DNA from: Oceanobacillus sp. CFH 90083
Lineage (GTDB): Bacteria; Bacillota; Bacilli; Bacillales; Amphibacillaceae
Length of the DNA: 36,720 nucleotides
NCBI RefSeq assembly: GCF_009389585.1
Contig: NZ_VIYG01000021.1
Span: forward strand, 1-36,720
Direction: 5' to 3'
Shown here: positions 16,703 through 25,633 of the stretch, in pieces
Position numbering within the stretch: position 1 is the first letter of the stretch
Layout of the letters: each line of letters begins with the position of its first letter
The notes under the pieces: generated by a model
What the model saw: only the letters and a program-made list of their open reading frames with translations
Databases searched by the model: none
What the model was told of the DNA's origin: nothing
Position numbers and translations under genes: made by a program

Positions 16703-17026
16703 TTATGCGTTGCGCGGTAATATTTTTACAGTCGCACTGACGGGACTTTTTCCCAGCATCGGAGAAAGATACATACTGGAACTATATTTTTTTCTATAAG
16801 CTTCGTCTATTTCTTCCGTTAACGCAGGATTATTATCCATCGGTTGAAACGTTACATCATATTCTTGGCCAGCTAATTTTATCTTTCCTGCTTTTTGTTC
16901 AACGGCTGATTGATACCATCTGGAGCGCTGGCCGTTATAAGCACGGACATACAGGCTGTTATCTGCTACAACAGACCAGATCCAAGTCGGTGTTCCAGGT
17001 GTTTCACCATCACTGTAAAGCGGACA
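16703..17026 (-). pseudogene. DUF2255 family protein, 5'-truncated
   Basis: The minus strand encodes about 105 residues matching the DUF2255 family: [38 protein letters not shown] and a final V-K-I-L-P-R-N-A. The full family is about 120-130 residues. The first twenty or so residues and the start codon are missing. The frame is lost at about 17026, where plus-strand acetyltransferase sequence begins at once. The stop codon and terminator are intact. Confidence 0.8.
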
Positions 17027-17465
17027 AAATTATTAAAGGAATTAATCGGTTCGATCGGAGCAAATGTATATATCGAACCCAATATCAGGTTTGATTATGG
17101 TTATAATATGCGTGTAGGAGAAAACTTCTTTGCAAATTTCGATTGTACGATTTTAGATGTTTGTGAGCCTAGATTTGGAGATATTTGTATGCTTGCACCC
17201 GGTGTTCAAATTTATACTGCAACCCATCCACTCAGAATCCAATGGAGTGAAACTAAGGAAAAGAATACGCAAAGCCGATTACGATTGGAAACAACGTATG
17301 GATTGGGGGAAGTGCGGTCATTAACCCGGGAGTAACAGTTGGAGATAATGCTGTGATTGCATCAGGTACAGTAGTAACAAAAGATGTCCCGGATAATGTA
17401 GTCGTAGGTGGAAATCCAGCCAGGATTATAAAAGAATTGAAAATTAGTCAGTGCATCCTAACGTG
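17027..17465 (+). pseudogene. maa: Maltose O-acetyltransferase, 5'-truncated and frameshifted
   Basis: Reads as a left-handed beta-helix (hexapeptide repeat) acetyltransferase from [12 protein letters not shown] onward, including [12 protein letters not shown] and I-Y-T-A-T-H-P-L. Near 17270-17280 the frame slips: [13 protein letters not shown] and G-G-N-P-A-R-I-I-K follow in the next frame, to TGA at 17465. One missing A in an A-run would explain the shift. About 60 N-terminal residues (the Mac domain) are absent, cut at the same point as the DUF2255 gene. An open frame starting at a TTG at 16910 is a chimera across the junction. Confidence 0.85.
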
Positions 17466-17691
17466 AAAACGGAAAACGCTGGCTGGAAAAAATAACTCCA
17501 TAAATCAGCTTCGTTTTTAAACAGCGGGCTTTGTAATAACTTTGGCAAATTCAATATAATACCGGATAATAGTAATCATTACTTGGCATGCGCTGCTCCA
17601 AGCATATGTTTGCAAGGAAAAACTTTATCCACATCTTTTTTCAATACGCTCAAAAGAGATTACAAACGCATAGGCTGGCATGAACCTTACC

Positions 17692-18651
17692 TTAGACTGT
17701 CCCCCGCTCAATTAATTCAGCAGATACTTCTTTATGGGAAAGGCTTTCTGTCATTGCCTGTTCAAAAAGAAGCTGTCCAATGGAATATAAAGGAATACCA
17801 ACTGTAGTGATATCCATTACATGTGCAATCGGCTGGTCATCAAATCCGATCAGCGCCAGGTCATCTGGAATTTGGATATGATATTTAGAACTGGCGGTAA
17901 TTATTCCAGCGGCTACCTGATCGCTTGTGGCAAGCAAAGCTGTCGGACGCTGCTGCATCGTTGAGAGCTCCTTTAAAACACGTTCCCCATCTTCTAGGTA
18001 GAGACATTTCGTAAAGATATATGCTTCGTTATAGGGTAGCCTTTTTTCTTTAAGAAAATCCCGATAGGCACGTTCGCGCTGTTTGCTATTTGTCCCGTCC
18101 AGACGATTAATACAGAAGCCGATTTCCCGGTGACCTCGTTCATAAAGGTAGTTTAAAGCGGTTCTGAAGCAGACGTAGTGATCCACGAAAGTATAGCTGA
18201 GCGACGTGTTCTGTCCGTTTTCAAAGATGACAATGTTACCAAAATCGCTGTAATCTACCAAGATATCAAGCGATACGGATCTGGAGCAAATAATTAACCG
18301 GTCGATTTGTTTCAGCTTTAACATTTCTAATGCTTCCATCTCTTGTTTTTTATCATAGCCGGTCTGATAAAGAACAAGCTTATGGTGATGCACAGAAGCT
18401 GCATGTGAGATTCCTTGAATTAATTGTCCAAAGTAGGGATGATCCAGGAATGGTAAAACAACACCGACCAAGTGCGTTTTTCCTTTTTTTAGATTAACCG
18501 CATTAATATTTTGAATATATCCTGTTTCCTCGATTGCTTTTTTTACAGCTTCAACTTTTTCTTTTTTGACATAGGGGTGATGGTTTAAGACACGAGAAAC
18601 GGTGGTAACAGAAACTCCGGCTAATTTGGCAACATCTATAATATTAGCCAT
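17692..18651 (-). CDS. LacI-family transcriptional regulator
   Basis: 319 residues from the ATG at 18651, which follows GAAGGAGG; the open frame extends 30 codons further upstream but without family sequence. The LacI helix-turn-helix is at the N-terminus (I-I-D-V-A-K-L-A-G-V-S-V-T-T-V-S-R-V-L-N, residues 4-23). The periplasmic-binding-like sensor domain starts near L-V-G-V-V-L-P (about 60) and includes F-D-D-Q-P (near 274-278). Its target sugar operon is not adjacent; the nearest is the YesMN/Lpl group beyond the PhyH gene. Repeated TATACTATT motifs at 18697-18709 and 18748-18760 upstream may belong to its promoter or operator. Confidence 0.9.
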   Translation of the reverse strand: MANIIDVAKLAGVSVTTVSRVLNHHPYVKKEKVEAVKKAIEETGYIQNINAVNLKKGKTHLVGVVLPFLDHPYFGQLIQGISHAASVHHHKLVLYQTGYDKKQEMEALEMLKLKQIDRLIICSRSVSLDILVDYSDFGNIVIFENGQNTSLSYTFVDHYVCFRTALNYLYERGHREIGFCINRLDGTNSKQRERAYRDFLKEKRLPYNEAYIFTKCLYLEDGERVLKELSTMQQRPTALLATSDQVAAGIITASSKYHIQIPDDLALIGFDDQPIAHVMDITTVGIPLYSIGQLLFEQAMTESLSHKEVSAELIERGTV

Positions 18652-19123
18652 TGAATAACCTCCTTCATTTCTAGTACACTCTTTCTGTTTTGAATGAAAT
18701 AGTATACAATCAGACTTGTCACTTCTAAATAGAAATAACAATATTTAGCAATAGTATACCAAAAACACCCTTTGCTTTGGGAAAATACGAATCATACAAA
18801 CCAAAGAAAAGGATGTTTCCATTGTCTATTAGAAAAGACCTGTGAATTAAATTGGAGAGGTTATCCTAAGAGAGAGGGCATTCTTGACAAATATTGTTGC
18901 AGTTCTAGCTATGCTTCATCTTTTATTTGTACATTAGAATGTCCTCTTTACCATATATATGGAGGACTGTCTCATTTATTTTACAAAGAAACTAAGAACA
19001 ATCATGACTTCAGCCGTAAATTATATGGATTTGAGCTAAAATATTCTTTATCTTTATGCCAGAACGACCACTCTATATATTGAGCTTAGGAAAGAGCGGG
19101 AAAAACCACGTGCTATCGATAGT
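18652..19123. other. Gene-free region between LacI and PhyH genes
   Basis: It contains the LacI promoter region and a 103-codon plus-strand frame from a TTG at 18772 (Cys-rich, no ribosome binding site), which I do not regard as a gene. Nothing else is recognisable. Confidence 0.4.
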
Positions 19124-20038
19124 TCAATCCCAGCTTCTACTTCCTAACAACTTTTCACCCAAGTCTGTTAAAATAGCACGTTCATGATATTTTTGTTCCC
19201 ATTTACGTGGATCTCCTGGGAAAGCATCTCCAACCGGTGGCGTTTTATCACGCCATGAAGCGATGCGAGCTTCTTTTAGCTCTTGATCATCCTCTTGAGC
19301 AGGGAACATAGAAATATACTGTGCAAGACGAGCAGAGTTAGAATTGTTTGCTCGTATCCCATGAGGCTGCATACTATTGAAAATCAACAAATCTCCAGCT
19401 TCTGTCACGATCTTAGTAGGTTCATATCCTTCTAAATCTGGATGGTAAGGGTCACGATCTTTTGCTTGCGTTTTTACCCATTCAGGAAAATCCCGGAATA
19501 GTTCAGGTACACATTGAAAACCACCCATATCTATTGTTGTGTCCACAAGACTTAAAACACCTTGAACATTAACTGGTAATGGATCCAATGAAGTATCCAC
19601 ATCCCAGTGAATAAAGCCGTCAGCACCTTTTCCATTTTTTTTAGGTAAATTTAAGTTTACACGATCAATACTAGTCCAAAGCTTTTCTGTTCCCCATATG
19701 TCAACAAAAGCATGATAGATTTTTTCACTTGTCCGGTTGTTCCACATTAATTGATGATGATAGAGTTCAACCATACCAGCTCCTGTCAGCTCCTTCATTT
19801 TCATTTCCGTATCTGGTTCCTGATACCATGTAGAAGGATCATTTGGATCTTTTTCAGCAAATTCCCAGATTAATTTAGTAAGTCGTTCTAAATCCTCCCG
19901 ATTCACAGCATTTTTTACAATAACATATCCATTTTCTTGCCAGAATGCGAATTCCTTCTCGGTAAGCACTCTTAAAGGTTGTCCATTCGATCGGTCATTT
20001 AACTTTGTTTGAATCGCCAAAATATTATTTTTCCCCAT
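19124..20038 (-). CDS. Phytanoyl-CoA dioxygenase (PhyH) family Fe(II)/2-oxoglutarate oxygenase
   Basis: 304 residues with the facial metal triad of the family: H-W-D at 144-146 (His 144, Asp 146) and the distal His 226 in Q-P-H-G. Arg 237 in S-A-R-L is positioned to hold 2-oxoglutarate. The N-terminal region W-Q-E-N-G-Y-V-I-V-K-N-A-V (33-45) is a typical PhyH start. Bacterial members hydroxylate varied small molecules; the substrate is unknown. AAGGGGAGGAAT precedes the ATG. It diverges from the YesN/YesM genes across about 375 bases with two catabolite-repression-like motifs, suggesting carbon-regulated expression together with the sugar transporter. Confidence 0.88.
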   Translation of the reverse strand: MGKNNILAIQTKLNDRSNGQPLRVLTEKEFAFWQENGYVIVKNAVNREDLERLTKLIWEFAEKDPNDPSTWYQEPDTEMKMKELTGAGMVELYHHQLMWNNRTSEKIYHAFVDIWGTEKLWTSIDRVNLNLPKKNGKGADGFIHWDVDTSLDPLPVNVQGVLSLVDTTIDMGGFQCVPELFRDFPEWVKTQAKDRDPYHPDLEGYEPTKIVTEAGDLLIFNSMQPHGIRANNSNSARLAQYISMFPAQEDDQELKEARIASWRDKTPPVGDAFPGDPRKWEQKYHERAILTDLGEKLLGSRSWD

Positions 20039-20138
20039 GCTGATTCCTCCCCTTAATGATAATGGAAAGCAATATTAGCTGGGTGAGTTTGATTACCTGA
20101 GAATTGTTTTGGAGGTATACAATTATAATCACCCTAAA

Positions 20139-20199
20139 TAATATCGCTTTCATGATGGAGTATAATTTATGATATGCTTTTCAGGTCAAGCGCTTTTTT
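20139..20199. promoter_or_regulatory. Two candidate catabolite-responsive (cre) elements
   Basis: On the minus strand 20152-20139 reads TGAAAGCGATATTA, close to the cre consensus TGNAANCGNWNNCA. A second palindromic core (TCAAGCGCTTTTTT) lies at 20186-20199. Both are in the divergent region between the PhyH and YesN genes. Binding by CcpA is an inference from consensus only. Confidence 0.45.
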
Positions 20200-20413
20200 G
20201 ATTTTATGTATAAAGATGAGCAGAAGGATATAATAATTTGAATAGAAATTTATGATGAAATACCTAGATACGGAAAAGCAGGAGAACTTTTAGAAGAGGA
20301 ACCGATCATTAAAGCTGTTATATACAAAAAGTAGCCGATAGTATTTCTAAATGTTTGTCCTGATACATTCTTTGATAAATGAATGTTATATTTTATATAG
20401 AGGAGGTCGGGTT
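20200..20413. other. Upstream region of yesN with a short coding remnant
   Basis: A 30-codon open stretch at about 20239-20335 (Y-D-E-I-P-R-Y-G-K-A-G-E-L-L-E-E-E-P) ends at TAG and has no start. It resembles the tail of a lost enzyme gene, family unknown. The yesN ribosome binding site GAGGAGG lies at 20400-20406. Confidence 0.35.
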
Positions 20414-21949
20414 ATGTATCGTATTTTAATTGTAGATGACGAGAAAGTAGAGAGAGAAGTAATTCATTTCTTGTTAAAAAAATTCGGCTTCGAATTAGAA
20501 ATTATGGAAGCCGCCAATGGCAAGGAAGCTCTGGAAAAGCTGGAGAGCTGTCCTGCAGATATTTTGCTTACCGATGTGCAAATGCCTTTTGTTGATGGCA
20601 TGGAGCTAGCAACGAAAGTAAGAGAAAAATATATGGGTATGGAGATTATATTTTTTAGTGGTCATGATGATTTTGCCTTTGTTAAGAAAGCGTTGACATT
20701 AAGGGCGGATAACTATATATTAAAGCCTATTAAGCCGGAAGAGTTCGAACAAACGATGAAAAAAGTAATGGATAATATTAGACAGCATAAGGAGGAACAA
20801 GAAAAAAGAGAAGCAAATCAGGAATTTATAAAAAAACATATTCTATATCGTTTATTAAATCAAACGCCAATAGATATATTACAACATGAATATCCCTATT
20901 TAAGCTTTGATTTTTTGAATGATTATAAACGAATGATCCTGATTCATTCTGATACTGCTTTTTTAGAGAATTTATCTGAAGAAGGAACGTTTTATTTATA
21001 TGAACAAATAAACAAAGCAGCGCTTCATGCCAGATATGAATTAATCCATCTAAATCCTTCTCAAATCGTCTTACTATTTAAAGACAATTCAAATGGATTA
21101 ATAGCATATAGACAAGTAGCTGCTCAGATACAGCAAAACATTCACACTGCTTATGGAATCAATTGCGTACTTTCTGTAAGTAAGCATATCGAAAATCCAA
21201 ATCACATCGTACAAACCTATAGTGAATTGGAAGACTATTTAAAAGATCGTTTTTTTTATGCCGATGTCTTTATTTATCCAATTGATACACCGTTAACAGA
21301 TAATAAGGAATTTAAAGAAGATGAATACTTATTGCGAGAGATAGAGAAATCGCTTCAACAAGCTGATACTTTAAAATTAGAAAAGGAAATTTCCATTATT
21401 ATTGAAAAATATGATAAAAACGCGAAGACTTCCCAGGTATACCTTCGTTTCTTGTTCGCCCGATTATTACAGTTACTTTTTCAGACAATGCCTGAGCATA
21501 GTAAAGAAAGCATGGATCGTTACATTGAATTAATATACTCGTATACCCATTTCTCTGATATTAAACACACTTTATTAGAGATCCAAAGGAAAGTCATAAA
21601 GAAGTTAGAAGAGGATAAGAATTCACCTATGCACCCGATTGAAGCCGTGAAACAATATGTTGCGGACAATATAGAAAAGGATTTAAGTTTAGACATGTTA
21701 GCAGAAAAAGTATACTTAACATCTGGTTATTTAAGTGATAAATTCAAACAGGAGACCGGTTCGGGAATAAATAAATATATAAAACAAGTGAGAATGGATA
21801 AGGCAGACGAATTACTCAGCTATACCAATATGAAAGTGAATGATATTAGTAAGGCAGTCGGTTATAGTAATGCTTCGTACTTTATTAGAATTTTTCGGGA
21901 GCACTTCGGAGTCAGTCCAAAAAGGTACCGGGAAATGAAGCAGGGTTAG
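20414..21949 (+). CDS. YesN-type response regulator with AraC output domain
   Basis: 511 residues from the ATG at 20414, which follows AGAGGAGGTCGG; upstream codons in frame are not part of the gene. The receiver domain (1-120) has acidic D8-D9, phospho-acceptor Asp 54 in L-T-D-V-Q-M-P and Lys 104 in L-K-P-I-K. A middle region of about 280 residues, rich in charged helices, links to a C-terminal AraC/XylS DNA-binding domain (about 410-511) with two helix-turn-helix units, ending V-S-P-K-R-Y-R-E. Regulators of this layout activate adjacent carbohydrate ABC transporters. It is followed after 16 bases by its kinase gene. Confidence 0.92.
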   Translation: MYRILIVDDEKVEREVIHFLLKKFGFELEIMEAANGKEALEKLESCPADILLTDVQMPFVDGMELATKVREKYMGMEIIFFSGHDDFAFVKKALTLRADNYILKPIKPEEFEQTMKKVMDNIRQHKEEQEKREANQEFIKKHILYRLLNQTPIDILQHEYPYLSFDFLNDYKRMILIHSDTAFLENLSEEGTFYLYEQINKAALHARYELIHLNPSQIVLLFKDNSNGLIAYRQVAAQIQQNIHTAYGINCVLSVSKHIENPNHIVQTYSELEDYLKDRFFYADVFIYPIDTPLTDNKEFKEDEYLLREIEKSLQQADTLKLEKEISIIIEKYDKNAKTSQVYLRFLFARLLQLLFQTMPEHSKESMDRYIELIYSYTHFSDIKHTLLEIQRKVIKKLEEDKNSPMHPIEAVKQYVADNIEKDLSLDMLAEKVYLTSGYLSDKFKQETGSGINKYIKQVRMDKADELLSYTNMKVNDISKAVGYSNASYFIRIFREHFGVSPKRYREMKQG

Positions 21950-21965
21950 AGGTGAAGTGAATGCG

Positions 21966-23699
21966 ATGAATTTCTTAAAATTGTGGTTTATTAATTTAAA
22001 ATTCAGGAAAAAAATTCTGTTGATTTGTATTATAGCCAGCTGCCTGCCTATTTTTGCGCTAGGTAGTATGTGGTACTATCAAATTCAAGATTTATTAGTT
22101 ATTCGTGAAAAGGAGAATTTATCCAATGCATTGAATCAATCTATGCTAAATATGGATTATAAAATCAATAATTATTTAAATATTATCGATCAGATTGTAT
22201 GGAACGATGAAATAAAGAATGGATTAGCAGTAGAGTATAGTAACAACTATGAAATGTATAAATTTTATAATGATATATTGTCGCCTTTGCTGGCTACTCC
22301 ACCGACTTTACAGACAGATATCCACTCTATTACTATCTATACGGATAATGAGATGAACCCGTATGATCAATTACTTAGACCGTTAACCGACATTAATCAA
22401 CATAACTGGTTTGATCATGTTATGACCTCAAGTCAAACAAGGCTGGAAGTCTCACCAAGTAATGAAACAGTTCAGTTAATTTCCCGGTTATTTGATGAGA
22501 ACAGAACGTTTAATAATGTAATAAAAATGGAAATAAATTATCAGCAATTTTTTGATTCGTTGTCCAGTTTATTTGAAGAAGATTATGGTGTCATTATTTT
22601 GGATAGTGAGAGGCAGCCGGTTTTTATTTATGAAAATTTTTCTGATTCAAATCTAATGGGGCAATTTTCTACAGCAGAACGGATTGATACGCTGTATAAT
22701 GGTTCGCTGGAGGATGATTTCGTTCTTCAGCAAGCTGATTTGGTTTCTTGCGAGTGGACTGCTTATTTATATCGTCCTAATGACCTTATTTCTGCAGCCA
22801 CTTTTCCAATGAGAATGACCGTTGTACTGGTAATTGCTTTAAGTATGCTAATTATGCTGCTATCTATTTACTTATTGGCGAAGGTAGTGGTCAGGCCGCT
22901 GGAAAAGCTCTCGAAGAATATGGAAAGGGTTGAAAAAGGAGATTTAACTGTATCCGTCTTCAATAGTGGCACGGATGAAATTGGGAGCTTAATCAAACAG
23001 TTTGGAAATATGGTTCATAAATTAAAAAATATGATAAACCAGGTATATAAGAGCAAAATTGCCCAGCAGGAATATGAAATGAAAGCTTTGCAAGCGCAAA
23101 TTAATCCGCATTTTTTCTACAATAGTCTTTCGTTAATTAATAGTAAAGCTATTATGGCGGAACAAGAGGAAATCAGCCAGATGGCTCAGCATCTGTCCAC
23201 TTTTTATCGGACCACATTAAATAAAGGAAGAAGTATTGTAGAGGTGGAAAAAGAGCTTGAAAATGTGATTTCTTATATAAATATTCAACAATTAATGCAT
23301 TCGAATTCATTCGATGTACATTACGAATTGGATAAATCAACGTATCATTACACAATGTTGAATCTGCTTCTGCAGCCATTAGTAGAAAATGCAATTAATC
23401 ATGGTATTGACCATAAAGAAGGGTCTGATAGAGGGCTGCTGATTATCAGGTTAAAAAGGAGAGAAAATACATTGGAATTTTCTGTTGAGGATAATGGAAT
23501 CGGAATGAACTCAGCAGCATTAAAGTCCATTCTAACTACGGAAACAGAAGGATATGGTGTTAGAAATGTTCATAATAGAGTGCAATTATATTATGGCTCA
23601 TCCTATGGTTTAATGTATGAAAGTGAGATAGGTCACTATACGAAGGTAACTTTGGTTATACCAATTGTTCATAGAGAAAAAAATAGTTTAACGATATAA
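21966..23699 (+). CDS. YesM-type sensor histidine kinase
   Basis: About 577 residues. A first membrane helix (about 18-36) precedes a roughly 245-residue extracellular sensor region, and a second helix spans about 285-310. A HAMP linker (about 308-362) leads to the His_kinase domain with Q-I-N-P-H-F-F-Y-N (phospho-accepting His about 385). The ATPase domain has Asn about 478 in V-E-N-A-I-N-H and D-N-G-I-G-M (512-517). Those numbers count from a GTG at 21957. The ATG at 21966 is the better start because AGAGGTGA lies too close to the GTG. It senses an extracellular cue, probably a sugar or its binding protein, and phosphorylates the YesN-type regulator. Confidence 0.92.
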   Translation: MNFLKLWFINLKFRKKILLICIIASCLPIFALGSMWYYQIQDLLVIREKENLSNALNQSMLNMDYKINNYLNIIDQIVWNDEIKNGLAVEYSNNYEMYKFYNDILSPLLATPPTLQTDIHSITIYTDNEMNPYDQLLRPLTDINQHNWFDHVMTSSQTRLEVSPSNETVQLISRLFDENRTFNNVIKMEINYQQFFDSLSSLFEEDYGVIILDSERQPVFIYENFSDSNLMGQFSTAERIDTLYNGSLEDDFVLQQADLVSCEWTAYLYRPNDLISAATFPMRMTVVLVIALSMLIMLLSIYLLAKVVVRPLEKLSKNMERVEKGDLTVSVFNSGTDEIGSLIKQFGNMVHKLKNMINQVYKSKIAQQEYEMKALQAQINPHFFYNSLSLINSKAIMAEQEEISQMAQHLSTFYRTTLNKGRSIVEVEKELENVISYINIQQLMHSNSFDVHYELDKSTYHYTMLNLLLQPLVENAINHGIDHKEGSDRGLLIIRLKRRENTLEFSVEDNGIGMNSAALKSILTTETEGYGVRNVHNRVQLYYGSSYGLMYESEIGHYTKVTLVIPIVHREKNSLTI

Positions 23700-23717
23700 A
23701 TTAATGAGCTAAACTAA

Positions 23718-23750
23718 ACTCTACAGCTATTTTGTGGGGTTTTTTCTTTC
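23718..23750 (+). terminator. Rho-independent terminator after the kinase gene
   Basis: ACTCTACA (23718-23725) pairs with TGTGGGGT (23733-23740) through two wobble pairs and is followed by a run of TTTTTCTTTC. It separates the regulatory pair from the transporter genes, so the latter need their own promoter, presumably controlled by the YesN-type regulator. Confidence 0.7.
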
Positions 23751-23906
23751 TTCTTAACTTCAATAGATTTAAATAATAGATATTCCGGAAAATAGTATAT
23801 GAAAACGGATTATTTGCTATTTTTGAAAAATAAGACACCCATTATAATAAAAATATACGAAATCAGTGGCCATGATTTTTGCTGGAAAAATAAGGAGGAA
23901 TACAAA

Positions 23907-25577
23907 ATGATAACGGATTCATTTCATAGATTTAAACTGCTGGCAGTTTTATTGATGCTGGTTGTTTTATTAGCTGCATGTGTGCAGAGCTCTTCAAATG
24001 ATAGTGAAACAACGACAGAAGATGGCAAACCTATTATTAATATTGGACGTCAGACTGGTTCCAATCCTAAACTGCCTGAAGGGGATACCTTTGAAGATAA
24101 TGCGTATACTCGCGCAGCTGAAGATGTATTAGATATCGAGATTCGAAATGCTTTTGAAGCAGAAGGGGAAGACTATGACAGGCAAGTAGCTTTGGCTATT
24201 TCTTCTGGAGATTTACCAGATATGATGATAGTTTCTCAAGAGGAGTTAAAAGATTTAGTCGATAATGATTTAATTGAAGATTTAACCGATGTATATGAAG
24301 AAAATGCGAGCGATTACATTAAAGAAATCTATGCTGGCTACGATAATAAACCCTTAGAAGATGCTACCTTTGACGGCAGTCTTATGGCAATTCCGGGAAC
24401 TGATTCCCTGGCAGCACCGCAAATGACTTGGATACGTGCGGATTGGTTAGAAGAATTAGATTTATCAATAGATGAGGATGGAGATCGCCTCATTACTTTG
24501 GATGAATTAGAAGAAGTTGCCAAAGCTTTCCTTGAAAATGATCCAGGCGATTCTGGCAACCCTGTTGGGATACCTTTTGAAAATTATTTAAATGCTGGGG
24601 GCTATGGCTCATTTACAATGGATTCTATTGCTGCGGTTTTTGAGGGCCAGCCTAAGAAATATTTAATAGAAGAGGATGGCAGTATTACCTATGGATCAAC
24701 GTCAGAAGGGACAAAACAAGCACTTGAAGTAATGAATGATTGGTTTAATGAGGGTATTATTGACCCGCAATTTGGAACTAGATCATTTGATGACATTATG
24801 GCATTACTTACAAATGGTCAAACTGGTATCGCAACAGGAGCTTGGCATATACCTGACTGGGGATTATCGAATGTTAGAGAGATGGATAATAACGCAAGAT
24901 TTACAGCTTATGCATTAGCTGATGACGAGGGGAAAGTAAACGTAGCTGAGCAGAAAACAACAGGTGGCAGTTTTATAGTTGTCAAAAAAGGATATGGACA
25001 TCCAGAAAAAGCAGTCGAAATGTTGAACTTATTTTATGACGATATTGAAAATACAACAGAAGCGGATATGGAAAATACGTTTCCTGAGGTTGCAGAATAT
25101 TTGGCACAGGGTGTAGATGATTCGACGAAACCATTTAACATCGTAGTTCTTCCAATGCAGACATATTTGGATGACTATCAAGATGTTCAGGCTGTTTTGA
25201 ATGAAGAGATGGCTGTTGAGGAAATTACTAATCCTCAAGTTAGACAGAATATAAATGGAATTAAAAATTATACGGAAAATCCTGAGGATGTACCAACTTC
25301 TAACTGGTCCAGTTATCATTCTCGTATTGAAGGCTGGGGCTTAATGAATAAGCTGACAGAGGAAGATCGATTTAATTGGATAGAAGCAGCTTATGTCGGT
25401 AATACACCAACGATGGAGCAAAGAGGATCTGGTCTAGGGTCAATGGAAGAAGAAGACTTTATTAAGATTATAACTGGAGCAGAGCCGCTTGATTACTTCG
25501 ATGATTTTGTAGAGAAATGGCATAATCAAGGCGGCAGTGAAATTCTTAAAGAAATAGAAGAAGAACTGGCTCAATAA
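23907..25577 (+). CDS. LplA-type sugar-binding lipoprotein (CUT1 ABC transporter)
   Basis: 556 residues from the ATG at 23907 preceded by AAGGAGGAAT; the in-frame sequence upstream is untranslated. The signal peptide ends in a lipobox L-L-A-A-C with lipid-anchored Cys 25. The mature chain, about 530 residues, is the long type that pairs with LplB/LplC permeases and YesMN regulators. Typical parts are D-L-P-D-M-M-I (solute-binding family 1 core), M-T-W-I-R-A-D-W-L (about 173-181) and D-E-D-G-D-R-L-I-T-L-D-E. The ligand is probably an oligosaccharide, identity unknown. A stem-loop follows the gene. Confidence 0.92.
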   Translation: MITDSFHRFKLLAVLLMLVVLLAACVQSSSNDSETTTEDGKPIINIGRQTGSNPKLPEGDTFEDNAYTRAAEDVLDIEIRNAFEAEGEDYDRQVALAISSGDLPDMMIVSQEELKDLVDNDLIEDLTDVYEENASDYIKEIYAGYDNKPLEDATFDGSLMAIPGTDSLAAPQMTWIRADWLEELDLSIDEDGDRLITLDELEEVAKAFLENDPGDSGNPVGIPFENYLNAGGYGSFTMDSIAAVFEGQPKKYLIEEDGSITYGSTSEGTKQALEVMNDWFNEGIIDPQFGTRSFDDIMALLTNGQTGIATGAWHIPDWGLSNVREMDNNARFTAYALADDEGKVNVAEQKTTGGSFIVVKKGYGHPEKAVEMLNLFYDDIENTTEADMENTFPEVAEYLAQGVDDSTKPFNIVVLPMQTYLDDYQDVQAVLNEEMAVEEITNPQVRQNINGIKNYTENPEDVPTSNWSSYHSRIEGWGLMNKLTEEDRFNWIEAAYVGNTPTMEQRGSGLGSMEEEDFIKIITGAEPLDYFDDFVEKWHNQGGSEILKEIEEELAQ

Positions 25578-25588
25578 GTCTAGGTACT

Positions 25589-25619
25589 ACAGAGGGGCTA
25601 GTTAGCAGCCTCTCTGTTT
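25589..25619 (+). promoter_or_regulatory. Intercistronic stem-loop between binding protein and permease genes
   Basis: ACAGAGGGGCT (25589-25599) pairs with AGCCTCTCTGT (25607-25617), with one wobble pair and a 7-nt loop, followed by only TT. In ABC operons such a hairpin often protects the binding-protein mRNA or partly terminates, so that the lipoprotein is made in excess over the permeases. Confidence 0.6.
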
Positions 25620-25633
25620 AAGGAGGTACGTAA

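Noticed and set aside
16910..17335. 141-codon open frame spanning the DUF2255/maa junction
   Set aside because: Its first 40 residues are antisense to DUF2255 and its end is frameshifted; it is a chimera created by a deletion, not a gene.
18772..19083. 103-codon cysteine-rich plus-strand open frame
   Set aside because: Starts with TTG, has no ribosome binding site, overlaps the LacI promoter side and resembles no family; most likely chance.
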